From contig CALHOI010000031.1 in assembly GCA_938035525.1 (NCBI GenBank), positions 1 through 64,000 on the forward strand: a DNA stretch of 64,000 nt, written 5' to 3'. The stretch is from an uncultured Granulosicoccaceae bacterium. GTDB lineage: Bacteria > Pseudomonadota > Gammaproteobacteria > Granulosicoccales > Granulosicoccaceae. A program made the position numbers and the translations under genes. Of this stretch, positions 45,998-55,057 are shown piece after piece. Within the stretch, counting starts at the first letter, position 1. Every line of letters starts with the position of its first letter. Below the pieces are notes generated by a model that was not told the DNA's origin, searched no databases, and was given only the letters and a program-made list of their open reading frames with translations.

Positions 45998-47410
45998 CTA
46001 ACGAGCGCCCTTCCCAAATAAAACCACTTCGGCCGTCTGACACAAGATCAGCATATCCAGAAAAATCGTGTGATTCTTGATGTAAAACAAGTCGTATTCC
46101 TGCTTTTGCACAGAGTCATTCAAGGAAGCCCCATAGGGATAGCAAACCTGTGCCCAGCCAGTGATGCCAGGCTTAACTGCATGACGTTCCTGGTAGTACG
46201 GAATGTCGACTTTTAGCTCCTCAACAAACTGTGGACGCTCGGGCCGCGGCCCGACAAAGCTCATGTCACCACGCAGCACATTGAGAATTTGCGGCAGTTC
46301 ATCGATGCGCGTGTTGCGCATAACTTTGCCCACGGCAGTAACCCGGGAATCGTTTTTAGTGGCCCACTGGGCAACGCCGTCTTTTTCCGCATTCACCGAC
46401 ATACTGCGAAATTTGAGCACCTGAAACGGCATGCCTAAATGCCCTACGCGAGTCTGGCCATAGAATATGGGTGCATTAAAGCCATCTTCGATTTTTATGG
46501 CAATAATGGCGAACAACATGAATGGCCAGGTGATCAGCAAAATCAATGCACTGGCAACCACATCAAAACACCTTTTTGACACATCTCTGAGGGCGCTGCC
46601 ATCGAAACCATCGGAATAAATAAGCCAATCGGGGCGCAAAATATCCAATGGCAATTTTCCCTGCTCTCGCTCGAAAAAACCCAATAAATCGATGACATCG
46701 ATGCCATAGAGCTTGCAGCTCAGCAGATCATCTAAAGGCATACCATTACGGCGCTCATCAGCGGCCACAACGATTTCATCGATTGCGTTATCTATGCAAT
46801 AGTCCAATAGGCTTTGCGCTCCAAGATCCACAACCAAAGCCGAATCAACCGCAACCGATTGATCAGTTACCAGTGGCAGATAACCCACAACCCTGAAACC
46901 ACGACGATCAACTCGACGCCGTAATCTTCTTGGAATCGAAGCAGCCTTATCGCCAGCACCAAGCACCAGTACTCGAATTTTGAGAATGTCGCGGTCGACG
47001 TAATAGAAAAACATCGGTCGAATCGTGCCAACCATAAAGAACGCCACGACCAAGGCAAGCGCAAACACACCACGCCCTAAATACAAGCTGGGGATAAGGT
47101 AATACATGGTCGCCAGCACAGCCGCTCCACACATAAAACCTATGATTGATCGCAGAAACACACCGAGTATGCCGCCACGAAAACGACTCTGGTATAACCC
47201 CATGGCCATCATCGTGACGGGCATCACAAGACCAAATAGCACGGAGGTCACCACAGGGGAGTTAATACTGTCGATGTCGGTCATGCGCTGACCGTCGAAT
47301 CGCACGTAAACCGATACATAAACAGCCGCCACACAAACACAAAACTCGATGAGTGCGAGCAGCAGAAATGGCACTCGGAGGTGCATTTTAAAGAACTTAA
47401 AGGTGGCCAC
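45998..47410 (-). CDS. Exopolysaccharide-initiating polyprenyl glycosylphosphotransferase
   Basis: This 470-residue protein has four or five N-terminal helices, a central Rossmann-like CoA-binding domain (VLVLGAGDKAASIPRRL, then residues to about 230) and a C-terminal PglC-like catalytic domain. The latter has KRCFDVVAS, KFRSM and DELPQILNVLRGDMSFVGPRPERP. It transfers the first sugar phosphate to undecaprenyl phosphate. The type matches EpsB/TIGR03013-like transferases of methanolan/exosortase-A loci. J-domain genes flank it on both sides. Confidence 0.92.
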   Translation of the reverse strand: MATFKFFKMHLRVPFLLLALIEFCVCVAAVYVSVYVRFDGQRMTDIDSINSPVVTSVLFGLVMPVTMMAMGLYQSRFRGGILGVFLRSIIGFMCGAAVLATMYYLIPSLYLGRGVFALALVVAFFMVGTIRPMFFYYVDRDILKIRVLVLGAGDKAASIPRRLRRRVDRRGFRVVGYLPLVTDQSVAVDSALVVDLGAQSLLDYCIDNAIDEIVVAADERRNGMPLDDLLSCKLYGIDVIDLLGFFEREQGKLPLDILRPDWLIYSDGFDGSALRDVSKRCFDVVASALILLITWPFMLFAIIAIKIEDGFNAPIFYGQTRVGHLGMPFQVLKFRSMSVNAEKDGVAQWATKNDSRVTAVGKVMRNTRIDELPQILNVLRGDMSFVGPRPERPQFVEELKVDIPYYQERHAVKPGITGWAQVCYPYGASLNDSVQKQEYDLFYIKNHTIFLDMLILCQTAEVVLFGKGAR

Positions 47411-47530
47411 AGCCGATACGTTTCCCTTTCCTACTGCTCAAAATAGCGGTGTACATCTGAAAAACTGTAGGCAAATTCAATTATTTACCCATTGAGCCGA
47501 TACCAGCCTTGCAAACCAGGACGCTGCTCA

Positions 47531-48217
47531 ATGATTGAATCAGTACAAAAACAACTGGAGCACAGCCTCAGCGTGTTAGCAGTCGAGTCTTCCCACAGCT
47601 GGGACGATATTGAAAAACAGTATCGACAGCTGATTCAGCGCTGGCACCCGGACCGAAATTCTGACGAGAACAGCGAGACCGCACAATCCAAATTTATTGA
47701 AATCAATACCGCCTACAAACTCGTTAAGGAACATTACCAAAAACACGGAGCCATTCCACGACGCATTTCGACGAGATGCGACTCGACGAGATGCAACTCA
47801 ACAAGATGCAACTCAACGAGAACCAATTCAACGAGATGCAACTCACGAAGTGACGACCCAACGAAACACGACGGTCCACTACTTGGTACTAAAAAACCAG
47901 TTAAGGACAAAGTGCCCTTACACAAGAACAAGCTTGTGTTGGGTGTTGCACTAAGTCTGGCATTGGTATCCGTTATTGGAGTCCTATTGTGGTCACTGGA
48001 TTCGCGTCTGGCAGAAAACAATCGTGACAGAGCAACAATTGAAAAAACAGACACTTTTTTACAGACAAAGTTGCAGACAAAGTTACAGACAAAGTCGAAA
48101 ACAAAGTTGCAAACACAATTACAAACAAAAAACACATTGCAATCTAAAAGTAAAAATCACAGCCAGAGCATCGACTACGGCGCTATTAAACAGTCGACCA
48201 ATGAGGTAGAGCAATAG
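47531..48217 (+). CDS. Membrane-anchored J-domain protein 2 with repeat segments
   Basis: This 228-residue protein starts from ATG 47531; a TTG at 47492 is in frame. A J domain (about 13-72) carries HPD at 39-41. A linker of five STRCN-type repeats (about 81-105) contains several Cys, then one transmembrane helix (about 134-153). The C-terminal tail is built from LQTK-type repeats (about 177-200) and would be periplasmic if the J domain is cytoplasmic. It is a paralogue of the J protein at 45376. Its function is unknown. Confidence 0.82.
   Translation: MIESVQKQLEHSLSVLAVESSHSWDDIEKQYRQLIQRWHPDRNSDENSETAQSKFIEINTAYKLVKEHYQKHGAIPRRISTRCDSTRCNSTRCNSTRTNSTRCNSRSDDPTKHDGPLLGTKKPVKDKVPLHKNKLVLGVALSLALVSVIGVLLWSLDSRLAENNRDRATIEKTDTFLQTKLQTKLQTKSKTKLQTQLQTKNTLQSKSKNHSQSIDYGAIKQSTNEVEQ
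47771..47845 (+). repeat. Five 15-bp coding tandem repeats
   Basis: Five adjacent 15-bp units of consensus acgagatgcaactca lie at 47771, 47786, 47801, 47816 and 47831. They encode the Ser-Thr-Arg-Cys-Asn linker of J-domain protein 2. A decayed copy precedes them. Because 15 is a multiple of 3, copy-number change would alter linker length without a frameshift. Confidence 0.92.
48059..48130 (+). repeat. Six 12-bp coding tandem repeats
   Basis: Six 12-bp units starting at 48059, with consensus ttacagacaaag, encode the LQTK repeats in the tail of J-domain protein 2. The first three are almost identical and the last three are diverged. They are also in-frame. Confidence 0.9.
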
Positions 48218-48321
48218 GTAACTTTACTTATTCATTGTGAAAAATACGCAAAGGGCTTTTCCTGGCTGGAGATTCTTCACAATGCGTATTGATCCGCACC
48301 GGTTATACGCTGTCTATGCCG

Positions 48322-48327
48322 TATAAT
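48322..48327 (+). promoter_or_regulatory. Consensus -10 hexamer upstream of the tviB-like gene
   Basis: A perfect TATAAT stands 62 bp before the dehydrogenase ATG. The -35 region at 17 bp (ccggtt) is poor, so this may need an activator. Confidence 0.4.
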
Positions 48328-48389
48328 CCGTTTTCAGTTACACGGTGGTTGCCTGAGCGCAACTGTAAACAAGCAGCGTTGGAAGACAC

Positions 48390-49670
48390 ATGTTCAGTAT
48401 TTCAAAAGACGATCAATTGGCTGTCATTGGCCTGGGTTATGTTGGGTTACCCTTAGCCGTGGAGTTTGGTAAGGCATCGCCGACTATCGGATTTGATATT
48501 AACGATGATCGCGTCAACGAACTTAACAAGCAACACGATCGTACCCTGGAAGTGTCTACAGAAGAAATGGCAGAAGCCAGACATCTGAGCTTCACAAGCA
48601 ACATAAACGATCTGAAGGGCTGCAAAGTATTTATCGTGACTGTCCCAACGCCAATTAACAGTCACAAGCAACCGGATTTAACACCGCTTGTTAAAGCCAG
48701 TGAAGCTATCGGCTCCATTATGCAAAAAGGCGCTGTCGTCATTTACGAATCAACCGTCTACCCGGGTGCAACCGAAGAAGTGTGTGTGCCTATTCTGGAG
48801 CGCGAATCGGGCATGACGTTTAACCAGGATTTTTATGCAGGCTACAGCCCAGAGCGTATTAACCCCGGCGACAAAGAGCATCGCGTTAGCACCATCATGA
48901 AAGTCACCGCCGGTTCAACCCCGGAAGTCGCAGAGGCCGTCGACCAGCTCTACAAACGCATCATCACCGCGGGCACTCACTTGGCCAGCAGCATCAAGGT
49001 GGCAGAAGCGGCAAAAGTGATTGAAAACACACAACGTGATTTAAACATAGCACTGATTAACGAGCTGGCGATTATTTTCGACAAACTTGATATTGACACA
49101 CTCGAAGTGCTGGAGGCTGCGGGCACCAAATGGAATTTCCTGCCATTCAGGCCTGGCCTGGTGGGCGGGCATTGCATCAGCGTCGACCCGTACTACTTAA
49201 CACACAAAGCGCAGGAAATCGGTTATCACCCGCAAGTCATTTTGTCGGGACGGCAAATCAACGACGACATGGGTGGTTACGTTGCCAGCCAAGTCGTGAA
49301 GATGCTAACGCAGCGTAAGGTGCATGTGGTTGATGCCAATATTTTAATCCTGGGACTGGCGTTCAAGGAAAATTGCCCTGATCTGCGCAATACCCGCGTG
49401 GTGGATATTGTGGCTGAACTGGCAACCTATCATGCCAACGTTGAAGTCTACGACCCGTGGATTAACCCTGAAGAGGCTAAACACGAATACAACATTACCC
49501 CTGTAGACACCCTGGAAAAGGGCCGCTATGACGCAATTATTCTGGCAGTGGGTCATCAGGAATTTATGGACATGGGCAGCGACGCCATTCGAGCACTGGG
49601 TCGTGAGCACCATGTTTTATACGACATTAAAAGTGCCTTGCCTAAAGACAGCGTAGACGCAAGACTGTAA
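48390..49670 (+). CDS. tviB: Nucleotide-sugar 6-dehydrogenase (TviB/WbpO-like, UDP-GlcNAc/GalNAc)
   Basis: This 426-residue enzyme has an N-terminal NAD-binding domain ([17 protein letters not shown]), the central family domain and the catalytic Cys in [14 protein letters not shown]-terminal UDP-binding domain has [18 protein letters not shown]. Sequence type fits TviB/VipA-like UDP-N-acetylhexosamine dehydrogenases better than UDP-glucose dehydrogenases. It makes an acidic UDP-sugar for the EPS. It is followed 118 bp downstream by an epimerase gene. Confidence 0.9.
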   Translation: MFSISKDDQLAVIGLGYVGLPLAVEFGKASPTIGFDINDDRVNELNKQHDRTLEVSTEEMAEARHLSFTSNINDLKGCKVFIVTVPTPINSHKQPDLTPLVKASEAIGSIMQKGAVVIYESTVYPGATEEVCVPILERESGMTFNQDFYAGYSPERINPGDKEHRVSTIMKVTAGSTPEVAEAVDQLYKRIITAGTHLASSIKVAEAAKVIENTQRDLNIALINELAIIFDKLDIDTLEVLEAAGTKWNFLPFRPGLVGGHCISVDPYYLTHKAQEIGYHPQVILSGRQINDDMGGYVASQVVKMLTQRKVHVVDANILILGLAFKENCPDLRNTRVVDIVAELATYHANVEVYDPWINPEEAKHEYNITPVDTLEKGRYDAIILAVGHQEFMDMGSDAIRALGREHHVLYDIKSALPKDSVDARL

Positions 49671-49788
49671 CACCAGCACGCTAGTAACGGCACACAAAGC
49701 GCTAACGCGGAACAGCAATCTCTAAAAGCTGTCTGATTTAGCAAGACAAACTATTTTTTATTACGACAAGACTATTGGCGCATTACTT

Positions 49789-50796
49789 ATGAAAGTCCTC
49801 ATTACCGGCACAGCCGGCTTTATCGGCTCAACTTTGGCTCTGAAACTACTGGCGCGAGGCGATGAAGTCATTGGCGTGGACAACGTCAACGACTACTACG
49901 ACGTCAACCTGAAGCTGGCTCGACTGGAGCGGGTAAAAGCGCACGACAACTTTACTGAAGTCCGTGGCGATCTGGAAAATCGCGAGTTGATGGCCGAGAC
50001 CTTCAAGAAACATCAGCCACAACGCGTGGTTAACCTGGCGGCGCAAGCCGGCGTACGGTACTCGCTGGAAAACCCGTATGCGTATCTGGATGCCAATGTG
50101 CTGGGCTTCATGAACATCCTTGAAAACAGCCGCTACAACGAAGTCGACCATTTGGTTTACGCATCAAGTAGTTCTGTGTACGGCTCACACACGAACATGC
50201 CTTTCTCAACACACGAGTCTGTTGATCATCCGGTTAGCTTGTATGCAGCTACCAAAAAATCCAATGAACTCATGGCTCATACGTACAGCCATTTATTTAA
50301 CATCCCCACCACAGGCCTGCGCTTTTTTACCGTATACGGACCCTGGGGTCGACCAGACATGGCCCTGTTCATGTTCTGCAAAAACATCCTCGAGGGTGAG
50401 CCGATTAATGTGTTCAACTACGGCAAACACAAGCGCGATTTCACCTTCATAGACGACATCGTCGAGGGTGTAACGCGCACACTGGATAAAGTTGCTGAGC
50501 CTAACCCGGACTGGGACAGCGATAAACCCGACCCTGCCAGCAGTAACGCACCGTTCCGCGTGTACAACATTGGCAACAACTCGCCTGTTGACCTGGAACA
50601 CTACATACACGTGCTTGAAGAGTGCCTGGGTAAAAAGGCTGAAAAGAATTTACTGCCACTACAAGCTGGCGATGTACCCGATACCTATGCCGACGTAACC
50701 AGCCTAATGAAAGACGTAGACTACAAGCCTGATACCAGCGTCGAAGACGGCATTGCCAAGTTCGTTGAATGGTACCGCGAATATTACAAGGTATAA
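49789..50796 (+). CDS. NAD-dependent nucleotide-sugar epimerase (UDP-glucuronate 4-epimerase-like)
   Basis: This 335-residue extended SDR has the cofactor motif [11 protein letters not shown], the catalytic Tyr-Lys in YAATKKS and the region [17 protein letters not shown]. The last is typical of CapI/LpsL-type UDP-glucuronate 4-epimerases. Given the TviB-like neighbour it might instead act on the N-acetyl uronate. Either way it supplies an acidic sugar precursor. Confidence 0.9.
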   Translation: MKVLITGTAGFIGSTLALKLLARGDEVIGVDNVNDYYDVNLKLARLERVKAHDNFTEVRGDLENRELMAETFKKHQPQRVVNLAAQAGVRYSLENPYAYLDANVLGFMNILENSRYNEVDHLVYASSSSVYGSHTNMPFSTHESVDHPVSLYAATKKSNELMAHTYSHLFNIPTTGLRFFTVYGPWGRPDMALFMFCKNILEGEPINVFNYGKHKRDFTFIDDIVEGVTRTLDKVAEPNPDWDSDKPDPASSNAPFRVYNIGNNSPVDLEHYIHVLEECLGKKAEKNLLPLQAGDVPDTYADVTSLMKDVDYKPDTSVEDGIAKFVEWYREYYKV

Positions 50797-50833
50797 GTAA
50801 GCGTCCAGGTACTGGCCGTGATTGTCTTGCTTT

Positions 50834-50869
50834 AACTTAAAGACAGCCAGTAACTTAAAGGCGGCCAGT
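50834..50869. repeat. 18-bp tandem duplication containing the ydcF-like stop
   Basis: Units 50852-50869 and 50834-50851 match at 16 of 18 positions. On the minus strand the first unit contains the final four codons and TAA of the ElyC/YdcF-like gene; the second repeats it, including a second TAA. Confidence 0.8.
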
Positions 50870-51616
50870 GAACTTATAAACCCGCATTGCGATCTGCTCG
50901 TGCAAGAGCAGATCGAATTTCATCAGGGCCGTGCTTTGCGGCCACAGTGCAAAATTTGGCACATTGTGTATCCCTTGAAAATCAACACCAATAGGGCACA
51001 CGGTAAAGCCTTGTTTTTCAAACACAGCTGCAGCACGTTGCATGTGCAAAGCTGACGTCACCAAGTTGATGTCAAAATCTAACTCGCGCTGGTTCATCAG
51101 TACTTTGATATTTTGCGCGTTCTCAAACGTGTTACCAGAGTCACCTTCTTCATACACGCGATCTTTGTCGATACCGGCATCGACAAGGAAGTGACGAATC
51201 ACCGACGCTTCGGTAACTTCTCTTAACGCGCCACCTGCCAAAAACAATTGGGTATTGGGATACTGCTTGGCCAGTTCCATGGCGGCAACCGCACGCACAA
51301 ATGTCGCTTTTTGCATGTGTTCAACATCTTCAATACGCTCTACACGAGAATCAACACCGCCACCGAGCATCACGATGGGCCGCTCTGCCAGACATGCCGG
51401 CGTTTCGTTGTAGCGTTGTTCAAAGTGCACCAGCATCGGATTAACGATGCGCGGCGCGCTGACAAACAGCATAAGCGCTAGCCAGGCAACGCTGCCAAGC
51501 AAAAACCACAGGCCAAATCGTTTACGCGCCAGCAGTAGCATCAACAGTAGCGAGAACAGGAACAACATGCCCAGGGGGTCAAGAATCCAATCTCGAATAA
51601 GTGATGTTAAAGACAT
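50855..51616 (-). CDS. ElyC/SanA/YdcF family envelope protein (DUF218)
   Basis: This 253-residue protein has two N-terminal helices (about 14-30 and 34-55) followed by a periplasmic DUF218 domain. Landmarks are PIVMLGGGVDSR, LFLAGGA, GNTFENAQN and LVTSALHMQRA. Relatives influence envelope polysaccharide or lipid-carrier metabolism in E. coli (ElyC). Its position beside the EPS genes fits such a role but does not prove it. Confidence 0.88.
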   Translation of the reverse strand: MSLTSLIRDWILDPLGMLFLFSLLLMLLLARKRFGLWFLLGSVAWLALMLFVSAPRIVNPMLVHFEQRYNETPACLAERPIVMLGGGVDSRVERIEDVEHMQKATFVRAVAAMELAKQYPNTQLFLAGGALREVTEASVIRHFLVDAGIDKDRVYEEGDSGNTFENAQNIKVLMNQRELDFDINLVTSALHMQRAAAVFEKQGFTVCPIGVDFQGIHNVPNFALWPQSTALMKFDLLLHEQIAMRVYKFTGRL

Positions 51617-51760
51617 AAGCAGCAGATTTTAGTCAGATTTGCGAGAATTAGGCGTAAACCCTTGAATAATAGGTTGGTTAAAGCAACAATTAATCCCATA
51701 GTGGGTTTATGCTTGATATCATTATCATAGCTTATACAAGTAGCAGCCACACCTATCGCC

Positions 51761-52735
51761 ATGGCCCAACACGATCAAAGCAGCCTGAATCAACTTCGCC
51801 AATTACGCGCGTTTTGCGAGGCGGCGCAGAGCGGCAGTTTTTCCAAAGCAGCGCAAAAACTCAAACTGTCGCAGCCGTCGGTCTCTTTGCAAATTCAGGC
51901 CCTGGAAAAAGACCTGGACACACTGCTGTTTGAACGAAGCGGTCCCAAAATACGCTTAACACCAGCCGGGGACCTGCTACTGGATATGGCGCGCCCTCTG
52001 GTGGACGGTATATCGCGTCTGGCTGACAGCTTTTCAGCTCGTTTGGGTGAAGTGCATGCCGGGCCCTTGGATGTGGCCTCAGGTGAAGCCACCCTGCTCT
52101 ACATACTGCCCGACATTATCAATGCTTTTTCTACTGAATACCCGCAAATAGATTTAAAGCTTCACAACGTTACTGGACAAGACGGCATGGCACTGCTGCG
52201 CGCCGACGAAGTCGACTTTGCCGTTGGTTCCATGATCGATGTACCCGACGACATGGTGTATCACCCAATCTATGAATTTAAGCCGTCGCTTATCATGTGC
52301 AAAGACCACCCGCTAGCCAGCAAAGAAGACATCACACTTGAAGACATCAGCCATCACGGATTAATACTGCCACCACGGCACTTAAGCACCTGGAGTGTGG
52401 TCGATACGGTTTTTCAACGTCACAACCTCGACTATAACGTGGTGATGGAAGTCGGCGGCTGGGAAGTGATAAAACGCTACGTTGAGTCGGGTACGGGTAT
52501 CAGCATAGTGACCAGCATTTGTTTGCGTGGATTCGAAAACTTAAGTGTACGGCCCATGGATGCGTACTTCCCCACGCGCAGCTATGGCGTCGTTGTTCGC
52601 CGTGGCAAGTTTCTATCCCCACAGGCAAAACGATTTCTTGAATTAATGGATGATAATTTTTTCGCTAAGCAAACTGTCCAGCCTGCCAGCCGGAAAAAGC
52701 AGATTCGAGAAGATACCCTTATTACGCACTTATAA
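51761..52735 (+). CDS. LysR-family transcriptional regulator (CysB/Cbl-like architecture)
   Basis: This 324-residue protein has an N-terminal winged HTH (about 10-70: FCEAAQSGSFSKAAQKLKLSQPSVSLQI) and a two-lobed effector domain beginning near residue 95. Weak resemblance to CysB-type regulators is in the effector domain. It lies 26 bp upstream of mnmA on the same strand. Targets are unknown; the EPS or mnmA genes are possible only by proximity. Confidence 0.88.
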   Translation: MAQHDQSSLNQLRQLRAFCEAAQSGSFSKAAQKLKLSQPSVSLQIQALEKDLDTLLFERSGPKIRLTPAGDLLLDMARPLVDGISRLADSFSARLGEVHAGPLDVASGEATLLYILPDIINAFSTEYPQIDLKLHNVTGQDGMALLRADEVDFAVGSMIDVPDDMVYHPIYEFKPSLIMCKDHPLASKEDITLEDISHHGLILPPRHLSTWSVVDTVFQRHNLDYNVVMEVGGWEVIKRYVESGTGISIVTSICLRGFENLSVRPMDAYFPTRSYGVVVRRGKFLSPQAKRFLELMDDNFFAKQTVQPASRKKQIREDTLITHL

Positions 52736-52761
52736 CCGCGAGTAGCCGGTATAAACACATC

Positions 52762-53901
52762 ATGATTAGGGACCCAAAAACCACACACGTGATTGTTGGT
52801 ATGTCTGGCGGTGTTGACTCATCGGTTGCCGCCTTACGCCTGGTGCAGCAAGGTTTTAGTGTGTCCGGCATATTCATGCAAAACTGGGAAGACGACGACG
52901 AGCACTGCACAGCCAGACAAGACTACAAAGACGCCAAAGGAGTTGCAGACAAACTCAACATACCGCTTAGTACGGTCAATTTTGCTGATGAATACTGGGA
53001 ACGTGTGTTCGCCCATTTTTTAACCGAATACGGTGCCGGCCGCACACCCAATCCCGATATCTTGTGCAACAAGGAAATTAAATTTAACGCTTTTCTTGAT
53101 CATGCACAGCAGCAAGGCGCCGATGCCATTGCAACTGGCCACTACGCACAAGTGGGTTATGCACAGGTCGATACTGCCGAAGAACAGCAAGTGCAGTTAT
53201 TGCGTGGGCATGACAACAACAAAGATCAAAGTTATTTTTTGTACACGTTGAACCAACGGCAGCTGGGTGCAACGCTTTTTCCGGTGGGCGATATGGATAA
53301 ACCAGTGCTGCGTTCAATGGCACAAGATGCCGGTATTCATGTGCATAACAAAAAAGACAGCACCGGTATCTGCTTTATCGGAGAACGAAAATTTAATACG
53401 TTTCTGGCAGAGTACCTGCCAGCTCAACCCGGTGACATCCGAACCGACTCCGGCGAAAAAATCGGCACGCACAATGGGCTGATGTTCTACACGTTGGGGC
53501 AGCGCCAAGGAATTGGCATTGGCGGGCTTGCTCAGGCAGATGAAACACCCTGGTATGTTCTGGCAAAGGAACTGGGCGACAATACGTTAATTGTTGGGCA
53601 AGGACACGACCACCCCATGCTATTTCGCCCAGAATTGCATTCACACGACATGCATTGGGTTCAGGGTCAGCCGCCGTCAAGCGCATTCAGCTGTACTGCC
53701 AAGGTGCGTTATCGACAGCAAGACCAGCAAGCCTATGTCACTGTGATTTCACCGGACCACGTGCGGGTGCAATTTGATCAACCGGTAAGGGCCATTACAC
53801 CTGGGCAATCCATTGTGCTTTATCAAGATAGTGTTTGTCTGGGAGGCGGTATAATCAGCGACTTCAAGCAACCTGCTAGCAATGAACCCATAGCGGTTTA
53901 A
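52762..53901 (+). CDS. mnmA: tRNA 2-thiouridylase MnmA
   Basis: This 379-residue enzyme thiolates U34 of tRNA-Lys, -Glu and -Gln. The PP-loop is GMSGGVDSSVA. Catalytic Cys residues lie in LCNKEIKF and STGICFIGERKF, and the C-terminal beta-barrel is present. Length is normal. hflD follows 22 bp downstream, the conserved gammaproteobacterial pair. Confidence 0.97.
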   Translation: MIRDPKTTHVIVGMSGGVDSSVAALRLVQQGFSVSGIFMQNWEDDDEHCTARQDYKDAKGVADKLNIPLSTVNFADEYWERVFAHFLTEYGAGRTPNPDILCNKEIKFNAFLDHAQQQGADAIATGHYAQVGYAQVDTAEEQQVQLLRGHDNNKDQSYFLYTLNQRQLGATLFPVGDMDKPVLRSMAQDAGIHVHNKKDSTGICFIGERKFNTFLAEYLPAQPGDIRTDSGEKIGTHNGLMFYTLGQRQGIGIGGLAQADETPWYVLAKELGDNTLIVGQGHDHPMLFRPELHSHDMHWVQGQPPSSAFSCTAKVRYRQQDQQAYVTVISPDHVRVQFDQPVRAITPGQSIVLYQDSVCLGGGIISDFKQPASNEPIAV

Positions 53902-53923
53902 AGTAATCCACCTATAATTTGTT

Positions 53924-54547
53924 ATGGCTTCAATTAAAACACCCGAAAATCAAACTCTGGCACTGGCTGGCATTTTTCAATCAGTGCACCTGTGTAAAAC
54001 ACTGGCAACAACCGGACAGTGCGATCAGGAAGAGCTGCGCGGTACCTTGCACTCTATTCTGACCTTGAATAGCGAGCGGGTTATCGACGCCTACGGTGGT
54101 AGTGCGCGAGGCGTTAGCCGTGGTTTGCGTGTGCTGCGCAGTCAGTTTGTCGGCAACGATGAATCCCGCGATCTCGACTTGGCTCGTTACGCCTTATCGC
54201 TTATCCAATTGGGTAGCAACGTGATGGCCGACAACAAAACAGTTGAAGAATTGCGCATTGGCATCAGTCGTGTGCAATCACAGGAAGGCGATGTGGTAGA
54301 ACCCGAGCTAATAAGCAATTTAGCCAATATTTATCGCAGCAGCATCAGTAATCTGACACCGCGCATCATGGTCAGTGGCGACCCAGATTATTTAAATGAC
54401 AACGACGTGGCGTCCACTATACGTGCAGCACTGCTTGGCGGAATACGATCAGTGGTGTTGTGGCGACAATGCGGCGGCAGCCGACCCAAGCTGGTTTTAC
54501 AGCGAAATCAGCACGCCAAACTGGCAGAAAAGCTATTGTTGGAATAA
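53924..54547 (+). CDS. hflD: High frequency lysogenization protein HflD
   Basis: This 207-residue mostly helical protein matches HflD from LALAGIFQSVHLC through the YGGSARGVSRGLRVLR-like region to AALLGGIRSVVLWRQCGGSR. It is membrane-peripheral in E. coli, where it affects lambda CII. Its housekeeping role is unclear. It sits in the usual mnmA-hflD operon. Confidence 0.95.
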   Translation: MASIKTPENQTLALAGIFQSVHLCKTLATTGQCDQEELRGTLHSILTLNSERVIDAYGGSARGVSRGLRVLRSQFVGNDESRDLDLARYALSLIQLGSNVMADNKTVEELRIGISRVQSQEGDVVEPELISNLANIYRSSISNLTPRIMVSGDPDYLNDNDVASTIRAALLGGIRSVVLWRQCGGSRPKLVLQRNQHAKLAEKLLLE

Positions 54548-54621
54548 GGTGACTGTTTGAATGGTTTGCGGCAGCCGAGGCTAGCAGAACGGGTTTCACG
54601 TTTAAGATTAACGTTCAACAA

Positions 54622-54969
54622 CTAGTTAAGTAAAAACATCCACGCGAACAACCAGCAAAAAAGCATGGCGCTAAAAACCAGCAACAACACCCCAACCCTG
54701 TATTGATAAAAGCCTTCTGTCGGCAGTAGCGTGCGAAAGGCAAACCGACACAACAACGCCAATGCGAAACACATGGCAGCCATGCCATTACTCACCAGCA
54801 GCGCAGAATAAATCACAACACCCTCATGCCTGTCCCCGTTGCCAAGTAACACAGATGCCGCGACGGCAACCCCAATAATCCAGGCAATGCAGCCGAGCAA
54901 CATCATGGCAATATAAAAATATTTAGGTATGCGGTTAATCGTTTTTACCTGATCAATAGCTACGGCCAC
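54622..54969 (-). CDS. Small hypothetical membrane protein
   Basis: The open frame gives 115-121 residues with three hydrophobic segments (about 25-48, 57-78 and 95-118 of the longer form). I recognise no family. The start is unsure: a TTG at 54987 lies inside the acnB terminator T-run, GTG 54969 is just clear of it, and ATG 54906 would begin in the first helix. No start has a clear Shine-Dalgarno. It could be expressed from acnB read-through. Confidence 0.55.
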   Translation of the reverse strand: MAVAIDQVKTINRIPKYFYIAMMLLGCIAWIIGVAVAASVLLGNGDRHEGVVIYSALLVSNGMAAMCFALALLCRFAFRTLLPTEGFYQYRVGVLLLVFSAMLFCWLFAWMFLLN

Positions 54970-54985
54970 ATTGATAAAAGCGGCC

Positions 54986-55019
54986 AAAAAAATAGCCCCC
55001 GACCAGTGTCGAGGGCTAT
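54986..55019 (-). terminator. Intrinsic terminator of acnB
   Basis: On the minus strand, a 12-bp stem with one G-T pair (55008-55019 with 54992-55003; 4-base loop) is followed by a run of T residues. It lies 40 bp past the acnB stop. Confidence 0.9.
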
Positions 55020-55057
55020 GGTTTACTGCCTATAGACTCACGTAATAAGCCTTGGGT

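Noticed and set aside
47771-47845. Possible CRISPR array
   Set aside because: The units are 15 bp with no spacers and lie in frame in a gene; this is a coding minisatellite.
49344-49613. 89-codon frame antisense to the TviB-like gene
   Set aside because: It is fully contained in a strongly supported dehydrogenase gene and has no independent support.
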